64,000 nt of DNA from Certhia americana (GCA_018697195.1 CM031858.1:105499525-105563524); one strand, 5' to 3'; shown: positions 24,301 to 36,672, numbered from the stretch's first letter. Numbers and translations are program-made. Notes: generated by a model from the sequence alone, not told the origin.

Positions 24301-27299
24301 AAATCAAATCAGTACTTGAAAAACTCCATAATGTGTTCATATAATTTTCTTTGAGCTTTTTAAAACAAAATACAGTTCTGCAGAGTTGACTGGTTTTACA
24401 AAAGACATCCTCTTTCCTATGGACACATTGCATCAACTCAGCCACCAAAACTAAGCAGCTGAGGGCACAACTATTTTTTTTGGTATTGAAGTTACTAAGG
24501 CTGCATGAAGTCAGATGGGGTTTTTCTTCTGTCCTGTGCTGGCAAGGCAGTGCTGAGAGCAAAAACAGGAGAGCCAGGCTCAAGGTGACGGAGATGCTCT
24601 GTGGCTGTGGGGAGGCAAAGCCACACAGAGCTGGAAGGGAACAGCAGGAAGGGGGTCATCCCAAAACTCTGCCAAGGGACCTCCATCATTGCAATCTGGT
24701 TACTCTGATTTGACCACTGCTCAGCAGGGTTCATATTTCTGTACCCATTCATAAAAAGCGCTGGTAAAACCCTTTGAGTCTGTTGGGGCCCTTCCTCTGA
24801 TGATTTGTTTTTATGTTATGTACCAGGCATGACTTCACCAGAGCAGAGCATACCACACAGACACGTTAAGGACAGGGTTAAAACCATCTGCAGTCTGGAA
24901 ACCGGCAGGGTCCCCAGAGAGGGAGTTAAACCCAGGGAGTACTGATCTGTTTCCTGCCTTTGTTATGATTTCTGCCATGTAACCCAATCTCGCCCACCAA
25001 CCAGCCTGAGTGAGCCCAGCCAGCTGAGTCAGCAGGGCATGGACTGCTGCCGCTCACCTCAGGTCAGCACAGTGAGCCTCCAAAATCCCTGGCTGGTTTT
25101 CAGGTTAATCCTGCCCCAAAATTGGTTGGTGTTCACCACCTTCACCCCCAAGCATTGGAGAACAGAGCAGAGAGGAGGCGGGCAGGGTGAAGGGGGTGCT
25201 CCCCAGTCAGCTGCCATTGTGTGCCTGTCTAGAAGGGACATACAGGGCAATAAACTCAACTCACTGCTTTTTATATGGGTCCCAACACAGCCCTTTAGGA
25301 TAATCCCATAGAAAATGGATATGGCATTTAAGACTCTTAGGTGGGAACTCTTCTTTCATGTCAACCTCCAAAATGTTTGAAAGACTTCATGTTCTTAAAG
25401 AAAGTTCTTAAAGAAATTTCTAAAGAAAACTTTCTTAGCCCAGAACAATCAGTGTAGTCTTGCAAATGTGTAGTGTAGCGAGGGTAGGGAAGGCGAGCAG
25501 TGCCATGATCTGCCACTGCTCACAAATCCAGGGGGTTTCACCTCCCACTGCCAGAGACAGCCAGACCCTGCGTGGGCATCCACTGTCTGCCTGTGGGCAG
25601 GGCTGCCCTCACCCTGAACCCTATCGCTGTTCAATGTCAAGTCAAATCAGCACCCAGGCTTCTTGGCCTTCTCCAGGACTGCCAGCCCAATGAGGAGGAG
25701 CACTGGAAGGAAAGTCCTGGTGCTGCCAGAATAAAGACTGAACAGTTCTTTTGGGGAGGGGTGGGGGGGACAGTGGTGGACAGCACGATCCCACACACGC
25801 TGTGGGTCCAGGTCTCCTGTCAGAGGTGCTGTGCTGTGCCCAGGAGCTCTTGTGTGCAGGTGGGGAATGCAGAGTGATGCATGGAAAGCAAAACTCATTT
25901 TCTCACTTTGTTTTTTCCTCTTTCTTGTAAGACTGACATGAGCTGGCGCTGACATTTGATCCGCTTTTGATCTTTTTCTAGCACAGGCTGTATGTTTTTT
26001 AAAGCATTTCACTGCCAGAGCTGACCACTACTAAGAGAGAGAAAAAGCAGTCAGCAAACATCCCCATTTAAAACTGCGTAGGCTTTAAAGCTTTGCAGAT
26101 TACTTCGCTTGTTTTTCAGCCAACTCATACGATGTTGCCAGCAGATTTCCAGTAAATTAGACATTTAAATCAAAGTGGCTTATTTGAAATATTTGAATAG
26201 TAACATAGGGAAAGCTTAGGTGAAAGAGTTGGGAGGAAGATGATCTGTAGCTGGTCTGCAGCTCTGCCTGATGAGACACCCACAGCAGACCATCATTTTT
26301 GTCAGGTTATGGTTTGTTACAAGGATTTGGGATTATCCATGCTGATTTCCCGGGCCTTAAAATTCTGATTATTCATTTCAGCTGTAGTACACTAAGCAAA
26401 ACATTGTACATTTTTTTCTGGGATTTCTTGCTTCAGGCTTTTTTTGAAATTCATGGAAGCTATCTATAACATAATTTTCTCATAACAATTTTTAATATCT
26501 TTTAGAAATCTGAGGAGAGTGGAGAATTTTGTGACTATCTCTCAGGAGTTACATTCTTAGGTCACAGACAATTCTGTTGCAAATGGGTACAGCTCCACTG
26601 ATTAAAGCAGTGTTGTCCCTGACAGTGTTGAAGTGTGAAATGATTTGAGTAGGTTTGTGTTGTCCCACTGTTAGAAGGCAGAGAGTTAAACAATACTGTG
26701 CAGGCAGCTGAAAGGCCTAAATAAATAGGTTGCTTTAAATCACAATAAGGTCCATCATTTATTTTTATTGTATTTAGTGAATTAGAACCAGGATCTCAGT
26801 AAGCAAGACTAGTTTCCTCTGTAGTTGCATGCATCATGCAGTCCTTTAACACTTGTGAGAGGAGCATAAGGAAGTTCATTAACACTTGCATAGCATCAAG
26901 GAATTATTGCATCTCACTGTAAAGTTTTTAAAGTTTTGCAGTAGTAAAGTTAGTCCTGCCATGAAGTTTTGCATCAAGCTGGTATGGGATTTTTAAAAAT
27001 AATGGGTTTTTTTGTTACTGGATCTCCTCACTGATTGATAGTATTAAGAGACTCTTAGTTTCTTTCTACTTAACTAGTAAGTTGGTCTTTACTACAGACT
27101 GATTCAAGATGGACATTTCAACAGCCTCATTGCTGTATTCTTAATTTTTAGTGAACAATAGAGATGTTGAATGCGGTTAGATGACTGGGTGATAAAACAA
27201 CTAATAGTTAAACTTGATTTTATGATAATTTATGTTTTGAAGCCATATCCATCTCCTCCATACATACAATATATATTATCCCAGTATGTATGTTTCTGA
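18380..27299. other. Intron 2 sequence without recognised genes or repeats
   Basis: Nearly 9 kb in which I recognise no gene, RNA or transposon. The longest stop-free minus-strand stretch (about 23975-24583) has its first ATG at 24431-24433, leaving roughly 150 codons with no similarity I know. Patches at 22450-23120 and 24850-25870 are somewhat GC-richer. A T15 run closes the stretch at 27300-27314. Confidence 0.55.
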
Positions 27300-27779
27300 T
27301 TTTTTTTTTTTTTTATCTTTTAATAAGGAAACCTTGTCAGAAGCAGACTGAAAACTCAGTTTACCACCTTATGCCTCTGTTTTCCAACTGTTTTTATGTC
27401 AAGGAACCCTGTTAGTTACTTCTTGTCATGCTACAGCTGTCTTGCAGATTTAAGCCAAAGGAGAAATAGCAAGGATGAGGAATAGTATCTTATTTCCTCT
27501 GTTTTGTTCAAAAAAGCTTCAATGTTCACTCAGCTCCCCTGAGGCAGTCCTCTGTCCTCATCTTGAATCTGGAAAAGCGTTTTTTATGGTTTTTTTCCTT
27601 GCTGTTTTTATGTATCTGGCCTGCTGGGCCATACACATGTCCCTGCTCTGTAGATGAGCTGCCACAGCCATGTTCACCCTCCCATCCAAGCCGTGGCACT
27701 CCTCTTCCTCTTCCTCTGCGAGGCGGAGTTTCATTCATGAGATTACTTGGAGCAGTGCCCAAAACATAAAGAAGAGAGG

Positions 27780-27879
27780 AAAAAAAAACCCAAAAAAACC
27801 AAAAAAACCCAAAAAACAAAAACCCACCAAAACCCAACAACAACCAAAAAAAAAAAAAAAAAACCAAAAAAAAAAAAAC
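27780..27879. repeat. A-rich low-complexity tract with AAACC interruptions
   Basis: About 100 bases of A runs broken by CC or C, roughly (A4-8 C2-3)n, ending in two A-only runs of about 18 and 13. The complement is T-rich with GG. It may be the expanded tail of a former retroposon, but no body is recognisable upstream. Confidence 0.85.
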
Positions 27880-29888
27880 AGTTGAACAAAACGGGAAGGC
27901 CAGGTCTTCCTTTTAACATGAACTGCAGCCATGGGCATGGCATCACTAGCCTCTGTGAAGGGCGAGCCCGCCCTCATCCTCTCAATGGCTTTTCCACTGC
28001 AGGCTCAGGGAGTGACCGGGAAGAGACAGAGCACCTGCTTTGTGTCCTGTGCTGGTTGCTGTGGCATCATCGTGGCCTGGACTAACCAGAATGGACAGCA
28101 ATTAAGAGTAATTGAGGCAGTCTTTCTAGCCCAGTGCTTTCCCTGTAGTTTTTAATAAGGAGGAATCAGAAGGGCAAACAAATGCTGTTGTTCACTAAGC
28201 TCTCACAAGAGGTTTCTGATTGTCTCAGGATTCAACAACTCATTAGATGGAGAACTGGCAGTGCCTGGTTTGAGTAACACCAGTTTTCTGCATGTCTGTG
28301 TGATGATGTTGTTTACATTCTTGAAACATGTGGAATGTTAATTTTTCTGTTGGTTTTTTTTTTTCCCCCAGTATGGGGTTCTTGGGTTATTTTGAGCCTG
28401 AGTTTGTTTTCCTCTATTATGTAAGAAGTCAAGAATATATAGGAAGTGTAATTAACTTTCCTCTAGTGATACTGCAATTAAAGAAACTATGGACTGGACA
28501 AATAGGATCTTTGTCACAGGCCTTTGGTCATAATAACTCACTGGGCTTAGAAAATATAATAATTTTATAACAGTATTATTTTGTCTGGGTTTTTTGTAGT
28601 ATTGCCTGTGTTTGGCGAGACAAGGACAAGTACCAAATAGATTTCAAAAGAGAAACATGTTTGTAGTGGGAACAGCCCTGGCTGAAGCAGCTGCCTCACC
28701 TGCAGCCTCCTTGCTGGGCAGTCTCTGCTGGGACCATGTCTGACATACCAAACCTGTGAGCAGTGTCCAGTGCCTGCCAATGAAAAGAGAAAATATCTAG
28801 GGAAATTTTATCTCCCTTATCCCCCAGCCCAAAAAATGAGGGTTTTTTCTCCCCATTTGTTTTGGCCTAAATTCAGGACCCCAGAGTAAGAACTGCAAGT
28901 GGTTGGTGAGAGGGACAAAGAAGATTCCATGTCAGCTGCTCATCCTGTTGCCTACATTACAGAGAGCTCCTCATGCCCACTGTGCTGTGGATGCCCTGCC
29001 ACACCATACCTGTGGGAAGACACCTCCATATTCATGCATGCCTACAAATCAGGGTACTCAATAGCCTGTATTCATAACATGCAACTAAAATGGTGAATCC
29101 TCTAGCAAGTTCTTCTCATAAACACTGCACATTTTTTACAATCAAACCATTCGAGCATAACTTGGGGTCAGTGGACTGTGGTAGAGAGTATTGTAACAAA
29201 TGGGAAAATTGTGCTTGTAAATGCATAAGCCTTTCAGAGGCAACAGCTGATAAATTCTTTCATTTTACCAGTTTCTCTGAGGAAATTTGCATTTTTCACT
29301 TTCTTGACATCAGGACTTCACAAATAACGGCATGTAGGCTGATGTCTTCATCAGACACGCATCAGGCAAATTAGGTCTTGTTTTGGATGGCCTGTATGCT
29401 CTCAGTCTATCTGTAAACAACACACCTATATTTATGACATGTTCTAGAGAAAGCAAACAGAATCAGAGGTCTTTACCTCTGATTAGCTTCTACTTTGAAA
29501 ATACTTCCACAAAACGCAAATTTCACATTTAATCATAAACTGTCATGTTCTTCCTTCTTACATAACACTTTCCTTACCCAGATGTTGATGTGCATATTCC
29601 TGTCATCTGTGCAGTTACTTCCTTTTTGTTCATTATATGTTTAGATCTTGTTTTTCCAAAGCCTGACTAAAGCAATTTTGTGGCTCCCTATAAGCTGGCA
29701 AAATCAGAGATTCTTCTTGTCTGACCAATCAAATACATGAGAAAAACTGTAAATGGACAGTAATTGATGTTTAAGGGAAGTTTGCACCCAAAAGCTAAAT
29801 CTGCAGCCATGATGGAACAAAACATCCAAGTAGTGAAAATCCCTCTGTATCCTCACTCTCTTGGTCTTTGAGTTTGTTTTTTGGTCTA
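27880..29888. other. Intron 2 sequence with one perfect short hairpin
   Basis: No gene or transposon seen. At 29461-29484 there is a perfect 10-bp inverted repeat, AATCAGAGGT and ACCTCTGATT, separated by CTTT. A splice-like AG/GT pair (28370-28371 and 28421) brackets 49 bases but would not keep the COLEC12 frame. Confidence 0.5.
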
Positions 29889-30925
29889 AAATCATGGAAA
29901 CATAGACTCAAAAAAGGGTTGGGAGGTAAATTAAACATCATCGAGTTCAACCCCCATGTCCTGGGCAGGGACATCTTTCACTAGATCAGGATGCTCAAAG
30001 CCCCGTCCAACCTGACTTTGAACACATCCCATAATGAGAAATCTACGTCGTCTCTGGGCAGCCTGTCTCAATGTCTCACCACCCTCATCATAAAAAATTT
30101 CTTCCAATCTGAAATGTCCAATCTGAATCTACTCTCTGACAGTTTAAAACTGTTTCCCCTTGTTCTGTCACTATATGTCCTGCTGAAAAGTCTCTCTCCT
30201 TCTTATAAGCCCTCTGTAAATACTGGAATGCTTCTATAAGGTGTCCCCAGTGTCTTCTCTCCAGGCTGAACAACTCCAGGTATCTCAGCCTGTCTTCATA
30301 GGAGAGGTGCTCCAGTCCTCTGGCTACTTTTTTAGCCCTCCTCTGGACCTGCTCTGACAGGTCCACATCTTTTTGTACTGTGGAAACTGGGTGGACACAC
30401 AGAACTGGATACAGTATTCCAGATGGGGTTTCATGAGAGAGGAGTAGTTGGGAGAACCTCAATCCCCCCTCAACCTGCTGGACGTGTTTCTTTAATGCAG
30501 CCCAGGGTGTGGTTCTTGCTGGCCAAATTTTCCATGCATCAGTATCCCCAAATCCTTCTCTGCAGGGCTGCTCTCATATCCATTCACCTCCCAGTCTATA
30601 CTGATACTGGGGTTTCCCCAGACCGACATGCAAGACCTTGCACTTGGTCTTACTGAAGTTCATGAGGTTCACAGGGGTCTGCTCCTTAGTGTTTGTCCAG
30701 GTCCTTCTGGATGGGTCCCTTCCCTATGGTGAGGGACCACCAGTGCAGTCATTCCATCACAGAATTCCCCTAGGTTACTCAGGCATGATTTGCCCTTGGT
30801 GAAGACATGGTGGTTGTCTATAATCACTTCCCTCTCTTCCATATGTTTCAACATCCCTTCCAGGATGATCAGTTCTGTGATCTTACCAGGTGTAGATGTG
30901 AGGTTGACTGGTTGGTAATCCCTTC
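29889..30925 (-). mobile_element. CR1 LINE copy with internal deletion, antisense
   Basis: This is a CR1 non-LTR retrotransposon of about 1 kb read on the minus strand. From high to low coordinates it shows the part of the reverse transcriptase with [11 protein letters not shown] (minus, near 30775-30810). Next comes a sudden jump to the downstream EGRD...DLD and KCKVLH-type region, then the C-terminal segment with GLEHLSYEDRLR and LFSLERR (30200-30320). It ends in the 3' UTR and a decayed terminal repeat near 29889. The jump near 30745 omits the central palm region, including the catalytic Asp-Asp motif, so the copy is dead. Frameshifts and stops are also present. The 5' end is truncated, as is typical of CR1. 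CR1 is the main LINE of birds and reptiles. Confidence 0.93.
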
Positions 30926-33900
30926 TAGCAGTGAATTAGGAATTTTTTAAAAGACTGGGCAGAAAAGATATTTTTTCTGTCAGTTTTCACCATGATTCAA
31001 GGCCCATCTCTTTGTGATATGGAAGTTTCAAAACATCAAACTTTTTTCATTTAGATTTCATATGTGGGATTACATACTGCAAATAGGACCGCATTGCATG
31101 AGGCTGAATTTGGTGTTAAATTCCAAGTATATAAGTTTGTTTTAATATGGAAATAACTCTGTTCAGAATTAGTGCAATGTGGATGTATTGCTCTAGTATT
31201 AGAGCTTGTCAAAAACTTTTTGGTTCTTTTGTCCCAGAAAAAAATGCTGGCATTTCATTTTTTTTGTTTTGTTGCTCTGAATAAAGGCCCCAAATAATTT
31301 CCACCCACCTTCCCCACCAGCAAGGGACAGTTGCAGAAAGGATCATCTTGCAAAAGCTTATACAGCTTTATTTTGAGGTCTTCAGCTGAAGAGCAACTTC
31401 AGAATTCCTGAGCAACTGAGCTATTCTACTTTATTCTGGTGTGATTTTAAATTTTGTTTCTTTGTTTTATGGGAAAAACAGATTAGATAAATTAGTCTCA
31501 CTTTTCACTAGGAGGCTGGGCTCCCAAGCCAGAAATGCATTGGGTATCACAGTGGTTTATTTAGGAATACTGTCCAGTGTTTCCCTTTTGCTACCTCAAA
31601 ATAAACACATTTCAATTGAGTAGTGCAATTTTTCACTTTTGCAGAATGTTTTGATGCTTGTTCATTATGCTTTGTCCAGAATCTAAACATTACCCACAGC
31701 TTATTTTAGCTTTCGTTAAGGAAAAATCTGAATGTGTTTGTAAATATTAAATCTTTCAAATGGAACTGCCTTAATCCATAGACACATTATTCTAGTAAAA
31801 ACTTCCACTGGGTTTAGTTTCCAAAAAAAAAAAGTGTCACATTCTTCACTGTGGTTTCATCAGCAGTTCTCTGCTCAAAAATATATTGCAGACTGCCCTC
31901 CATTTATAGAAACTATGTATTTAATATCTGCAGAAAATCTGAGAAGATCTGACTAAAATGTTGCATGCTTGCAGTGAACAACTGTTCCCTTTCCAGTGTC
32001 TGAATGATGGGCTCTTGCTGTTATTCATGGTGCTTATTTCATAGCATCTGAAATTCATCAACAAGAAATTCGTACTAAGAATCGTGCAAGCTCTTGTGGT
32101 CTCAGCAGGTGAGATGAGCAAAGAGTGGGTAATAACCTGCAGGCCAAGGGAAGGATGTGACAGCCAGAATTCACACATCTGCTCCATTGGCTTCTAGGCT
32201 TGAGATCCAAAGAGTAAAAATAATAGACAGTAGTAGCACTTTAGGAGCATCCATGATTCCTGGAGAGTCTTCCCCACTGGAGAACTAAGTCCTCAAGTCT
32301 TTATGAGCAATAAATAAATTAGTTCATCTGTTAGCTGTCATATGAAAGCTTATTTTCATCTATATTGCCTTCCACAAAAATTATTGAGAACAGGCAAGGG
32401 CTTCTAGCCCTTCCTGTTTGGAACCAGCTAGTAAATATGAGGCTGACCTACTCTCCAATTCATAAATGCTTTGTTTTTTTAATTGTCTAAGCTGTTTCAC
32501 CTTAACACCTCTGGATCTTTTGGTACAGGGCAGGGAGGGTCTTTATGTGTCAATCATCTTTATATCATTTAAACTTTTTAATCTGGAACTACCACAGGGA
32601 CATTTTACTAAGAAATTTCCAGTTTCTTTTTTTTTCCACTTTGAGTATCAGAATGCAACGTGAGTTTAATGACCACAGTTTAAAAAAATCACCAAGAGAA
32701 ATAATTTGAGTAGTAGAGCTCAAATTATGATTTCTAGATGCATTCAAATTATGCTTTAGAGAATAAAAACATCTCTAAAACTTGCAGAATGGGGCACGGT
32801 GTTGGAAGATAGGAAAGGATGTAACAGTATAATTTCTTCTGCTTAATTCAGCAGAGGTTTATCATCAAGTAATGTGTGATAAAACCACTCAGTATCCCAC
32901 ACTGATCAGGGTTGTATTTGCCTGGAGTGTTCTATGCTGAAAAAGGACTTATTGACAGACTCCTTGCTGCAGCAGCATCACAGAAGGTGTTACATCTAAT
33001 TCAACAGGTCTCTGGCAGGAGTTAGGCAAGTTTGAGGCTTCTGTGGTATCACTGTGCTTCCACATCATCATTAGTGAGAGTTAACTTGGCTCCTCAAAGG
33101 CAAATATAAACAGACTAGTTCAGGTTGTACAAATTCCAGGGGTGGGACCAGTGCTCACAGCTGTGACAAAACAGGAGTGTGACCTGTCCAGAACAGAGAG
33201 ATACTGTTTCTTCCTGAAACACTCTAAAGGCAAGGAAGATGGAATCTGCTGAAAATGTATTTTTTATTAAAAACAACTGTGAAGTTATTGTGTTTTATGA
33301 TATTTAGCTTTTTCTGTTTGTCATCTGAAATGATGGCACAGGCCACTTTTTATTACTGGTATGTTTACCAGGTCTCATGTAATTAGACTCTTTTCAGCAG
33401 AAATAAGCAAACTGAAGGAGCACGTGAGATTTTCCTGACAGAAATCCATGACAAGCAATTAAATCTTTGTTTTGTCACTGTGGAGAAAAGCAGGATGCCC
33501 ACTGAATCTGATGAAATTTTTGCCTTGGATTATTCAGGCAGCTGAGTCTATTGCTTCTGCCTGGTTTGGGGTTTTTTTGGTCTGAATTAGGTTGAATGTG
33601 ACCTGGAGAGATGTAAGAAAGCCCACTGGACAGATCATGCTTCTGTATGAGGCAGAATTTTTCATAGTGTTATTCAGAAGGTTTTTTGAGAATTGAATTC
33701 CACCCTGCTGGGTGTTTTCAGGTGGGGGCTGAACTGCATTCACTTTGTCTCAGCATTGAGGGCTCCATGTTACAGAGTGGTCCAGGAAATTGGGCAAAAT
33801 TGTTGATGAGCTGCAGTTCTCTGGCTGAGGTGGAGTGCACCCCAGCTCCCAAAACGTGTGATTTAAACATCAGGATGAGTGTTTTGCTTTTTCTGGTCAA

Positions 33901-35930
33901 GTATGGAAGGAGTCTGGATGACCTTTTTTGTATCTCTCCAAAATCTTTTGGATGACTTAAAGGAGCTAGGGAATCACCAAGGGGATCAGGGATTGAATTA
34001 TAAGGATGGGTAGCAGAGTTTAGTGTGTGCTCACTGCTAAGCACTAATGAAGCGAAGCTGTCCTTGGCTGAGCATGCCGAGGGGTGATACTGAGTTATGC
34101 AGCCCATGATCCAATTCTGTGCAAATTAAACTCTTGTTGGCACCTCATGGGTTCAGGTGGGTGGCCTTTTCTATCCAAAGCATTTTGGGTGGTCAGAACA
34201 CTTCAGAGGCTTGCACAGTGGATACCTCAGACATCCTGAATTGTGGTCCCCCATCTTCTGCACAGGATGGGTTGGTGACAGGGTGGGCAGCAGATTGACT
34301 GCCTCCCATGCCTGGGTTCAACAGCAGGGGCCTTGAATCCAGGCTTTTGGGGCTGCCCCCACATTTGACCCCAGCTCTGTCAAACTGGGGAATTTTCACT
34401 TGATCCATCTCACCAATCTAAAAAGTATCATGCTTTTTTTATGTCAATTGATGATCTCTGTCATGGCTAACCAAACTAAGTAGGTATTGATAAAAGAGAA
34501 TTTGGTGTCCTGGATCTACCATTAACTATTATTTAAGAATGTCTTTGAGCTGCAAACTTCCAATTTTCCGCAGTTTTCAAGAGGATAAATCCATGATGAG
34601 ATTAAATAACCTTCAAGATGCAGTAAACTGTGTTAAGAAAACACCATTTGGAAAGAAGGATATAGCAGCCTGGTTGGGTATGTTAATCTGGGCAGTGAGA
34701 GAAACTCTAGATTCTTGAAAATGTTTTGCAGGGGCTGTCCCAAAGTCCATGTAGCTTCAATAATCCAGTGATCTGTTCCAGCTGTTATCATGAGCACCAC
34801 AGCATAATAATCACCCCCGTGTGCATTACTCATTCTCCATTTTATGGTATGTCTCACTACTTATTAGATCATTGACAGGGGGAACAAGCCATCCATTGAA
34901 GGAGACCTGGATGTAATTAAGCATTGTTCAACTGAATCCTATTAGTGTTAAATAACAAAAGATGTTACACATAATCTGAATTAGTAAACTATATGGAGGA
35001 GTACAGTAGAGTCACGAAGGCAAGGACTGATGCTCAGCAGACTGTTGCTCTGGGAGATATAGTGTTGGTGACATATTAAACATGGTGCTTGTTAGTCATG
35101 TGTCATTAATTCTGTCTTAACATTCTCCAGATATGAGAGGGAAATGATGAGGTTATGCAGGCATTGACTAATGACAAATAAAACCTGGCCTGGCACAAAA
35201 GAACAGGAGGTATTTGTAACCTGTAGTGAGCACATGTCCAAAATAAGAGAAGGCAGAAAATATTTCAAGGTGGTGCTTCTGCTTTGTCATAGGAATGGAT
35301 GTGAAGTCCTGGGGAATCCTCTGAGCCTGTGTAACAAAACAATAGGAGACAGACAGACCACTATTAGCAGACCCCAGCAGGAACTCCTCATCCTGCAGGT
35401 GGCTGACACTGCACTCACAGTTCTGGTTTGTGTGACTGTGGTGCAATGCAGGGACACAGGAACACATAGCAAACAATACCATCAGCATCCAGGGTAGAGA
35501 TGCTCAGTTTCTGCTGCAGAGTCTAAGGCAGGCTGGGTAATCCACAACCCTACCAAGCACCAAGCCCATTTTCTGAGTTACTTGCATCCAGTGTGCGGCT
35601 TGCACTCTGGCTCAGATTGCCAATAAATTCAGTCCACTGAGGTGCTCTAATAAGGGATCAGTTTTTAGGCTCTAGCTAGGTGTGAGTCTTGCCAATGAAA
35701 CCATACTCAAGTACTTAATTTTGGGCAGATTTCCTCTTAGCACCTGGAAACCTATAAATGTGTAAGTTGAAAGGCAGGAATAGAAAATCCCCCAGAAGCT
35801 AAGCACTACATTTGGCACTTAATGTTCTTGATATCAGTGCAATACACTGGGTCAAATGTAGCAGTTTTATTCCACCATAAAAATGAAGAAAAGGTTTCTT
35901 TCAGTCAATTGTGCAAGCTTTTCCTGTTAA
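30926..35930. other. Intron 2 sequence without recognised genes
   Basis: Mostly AT-rich unique-looking DNA. A 10-bp inverted repeat with an 8-base spacer (ATAATTTGAG and CTCAAATTAT, 32701-32728) is visible. A frame of about 105 codons lies on each strand at 35168-35497; neither resembles a known protein. No retroviral coding sequence flanks the LTR that follows. Confidence 0.55.
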
Positions 35931-36672
35931 TGTGGTTGTTAAAAGAAGCTTCCTCTTCTTTGGCAGCTAAGCCCCACACAGCCGCTCGTTCACTTCCCCA
36001 CTAGCAGGATCAGGTAGAGAATCAGAAAAGTAAAAGTGAGAAAACTTGTGGTTGAAGTTAAAGACAGTTTAATAGGGAAAGCAGAAGCTGTGCACAAGCA
36101 AAGCAAAACAAAGAATTCATTCACCACCTGATACTAGTCCAGTAGGTTATAGCATGGTGCTGATAACACCAACATCACGTTTGATCACTGTCCAGGCCAT
36201 TCACTTGAGAGTTGGACTCAATGATCCTTGCAGGTGCCTTCCAAATCAGAATGTTCTGTAAAATACCTGGAAGATCATTTATTTCCTCTAGTCAGGCAAG
36301 TGTTCTACCATCTCCAGAAAAGCTGGGCTCTATCACATGTAACAGTGACTTGGGAAGACAAACAACTTCACTCTAAATGCCCCCATCTTCCCCCAGCTCT
36401 ATATACTGAGCATGATGCCATATGTTATGGAATATCCCAGTGGTCAATTGGGATCAGCTCTCCTGGCTGTGTTCTCCCCCAGCTCCTTGTGCACCTGCTC
36501 ACTGGTGGGGTGGTGTGAGGAGCAGAAAAAGCCTTGACTCTGCCTTGACACTGTTCAGCAACAATGAAAATGTACCTGTGTTATCAGCACTGTCTCCAGC
36601 ACAAATCCACACCATAGCCCCCTATCAGCCACCAGGAAGAAAATTAACTCTACCCCATTGCAACCCAGCACA
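35931..36672 (-). mobile_element. Avian endogenous retroviral LTR, solo-type, interrupted by a SINE
   Basis: The sequence matches a long terminal repeat that I recall as very frequent in bird genomes, in reverse orientation. Key stretches on the + strand are AGCCCCACACAGCCGCTCG, GTTTAATAGG, ACCATCTCCAGAAAAGC, TGACTTGGGAAGACAAAC, ATGGAATATCCC, AGCAGAAAAAGCCTTGACTC and GAAGAAAATTAACTC. On the minus strand a TATA-like AGTATATAGAG (36397-36408) precedes an ATTAAA polyadenylation-type signal (36068-36073), in the order expected of an LTR. No gag, pol or env frame is recognisable on either side, so it is probably a solo LTR. Exact ends are uncertain by several bases (left end 35931 or 35937), and no clear target-site duplication was found. 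The ERV class is not assigned. Confidence 0.85.
36127..36265 (+). mobile_element. tRNA-Ile-derived SINE with CR1 3' tail (TguSINE1-like), inserted in the LTR
   Basis: The first 73 bases (about 36127-36199) align along their length with tRNA-Ile. They include GGTTATAGCATGGTGCTGATAA over the D-stem to anticodon loop (anticodon position GAT) and a decayed T-arm GTTTGATCACTGTCC. The acceptor end GGCCA closes the head at 36199. The tail (about 36205-36265) is the sense 3' end of CR1: GAGAGTTGGACTCAATGATC, then GGTGCCTTCCAA and a decayed ATTCTGT terminal motif. A tRNA-Ile head with a CR1 tail is the layout of TguSINE1, known from zebra finch and moved by CR1 enzymes. The internal pol III B box is degraded, so this copy is not expected to be transcribed. 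It is not a functional tRNA gene. Confidence 0.85.

Noticed and set aside
23975..24583. Minus-strand stop-free stretch of about 200 codons with a hydrophobic, signal-peptide-like beginning
   Set aside because: The hydrophobic beginning starts at TTG, not ATG. The first ATG (24431-24433) gives only about 150 codons without that segment. No known family is recognised. A single such frame is not strong evidence in 64 kb.
28372..28420. Possible extra COLEC12 exon between a CCCCCAG acceptor and a GTAAGA donor, hydrophobic when read in phase with exon 2
   Set aside because: The 49-base length would put the following exon out of frame, and the encoded residues do not match the known COLEC12 exon 3. 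Good-looking AG/GT pairs are expected by chance in 50 kb of intron.
30088..30462. Possible protein-coding gene on the minus strand
   Set aside because: The product is the C-terminal part of the CR1 reverse transcriptase, in a truncated and internally deleted element.
35168..35497. Overlapping frames of about 105 codons on both strands next to the LTR, considered as a retroviral remnant
   Set aside because: No gag, pol or env motif is visible, and opposite-strand frames of similar length suggest chance.
36127..36199. Possible tRNA-Ile gene
   Set aside because: The stems and the T-arm are degraded and the sequence runs directly into a CR1 3' tail. It is the head of a SINE, not a functional tRNA.
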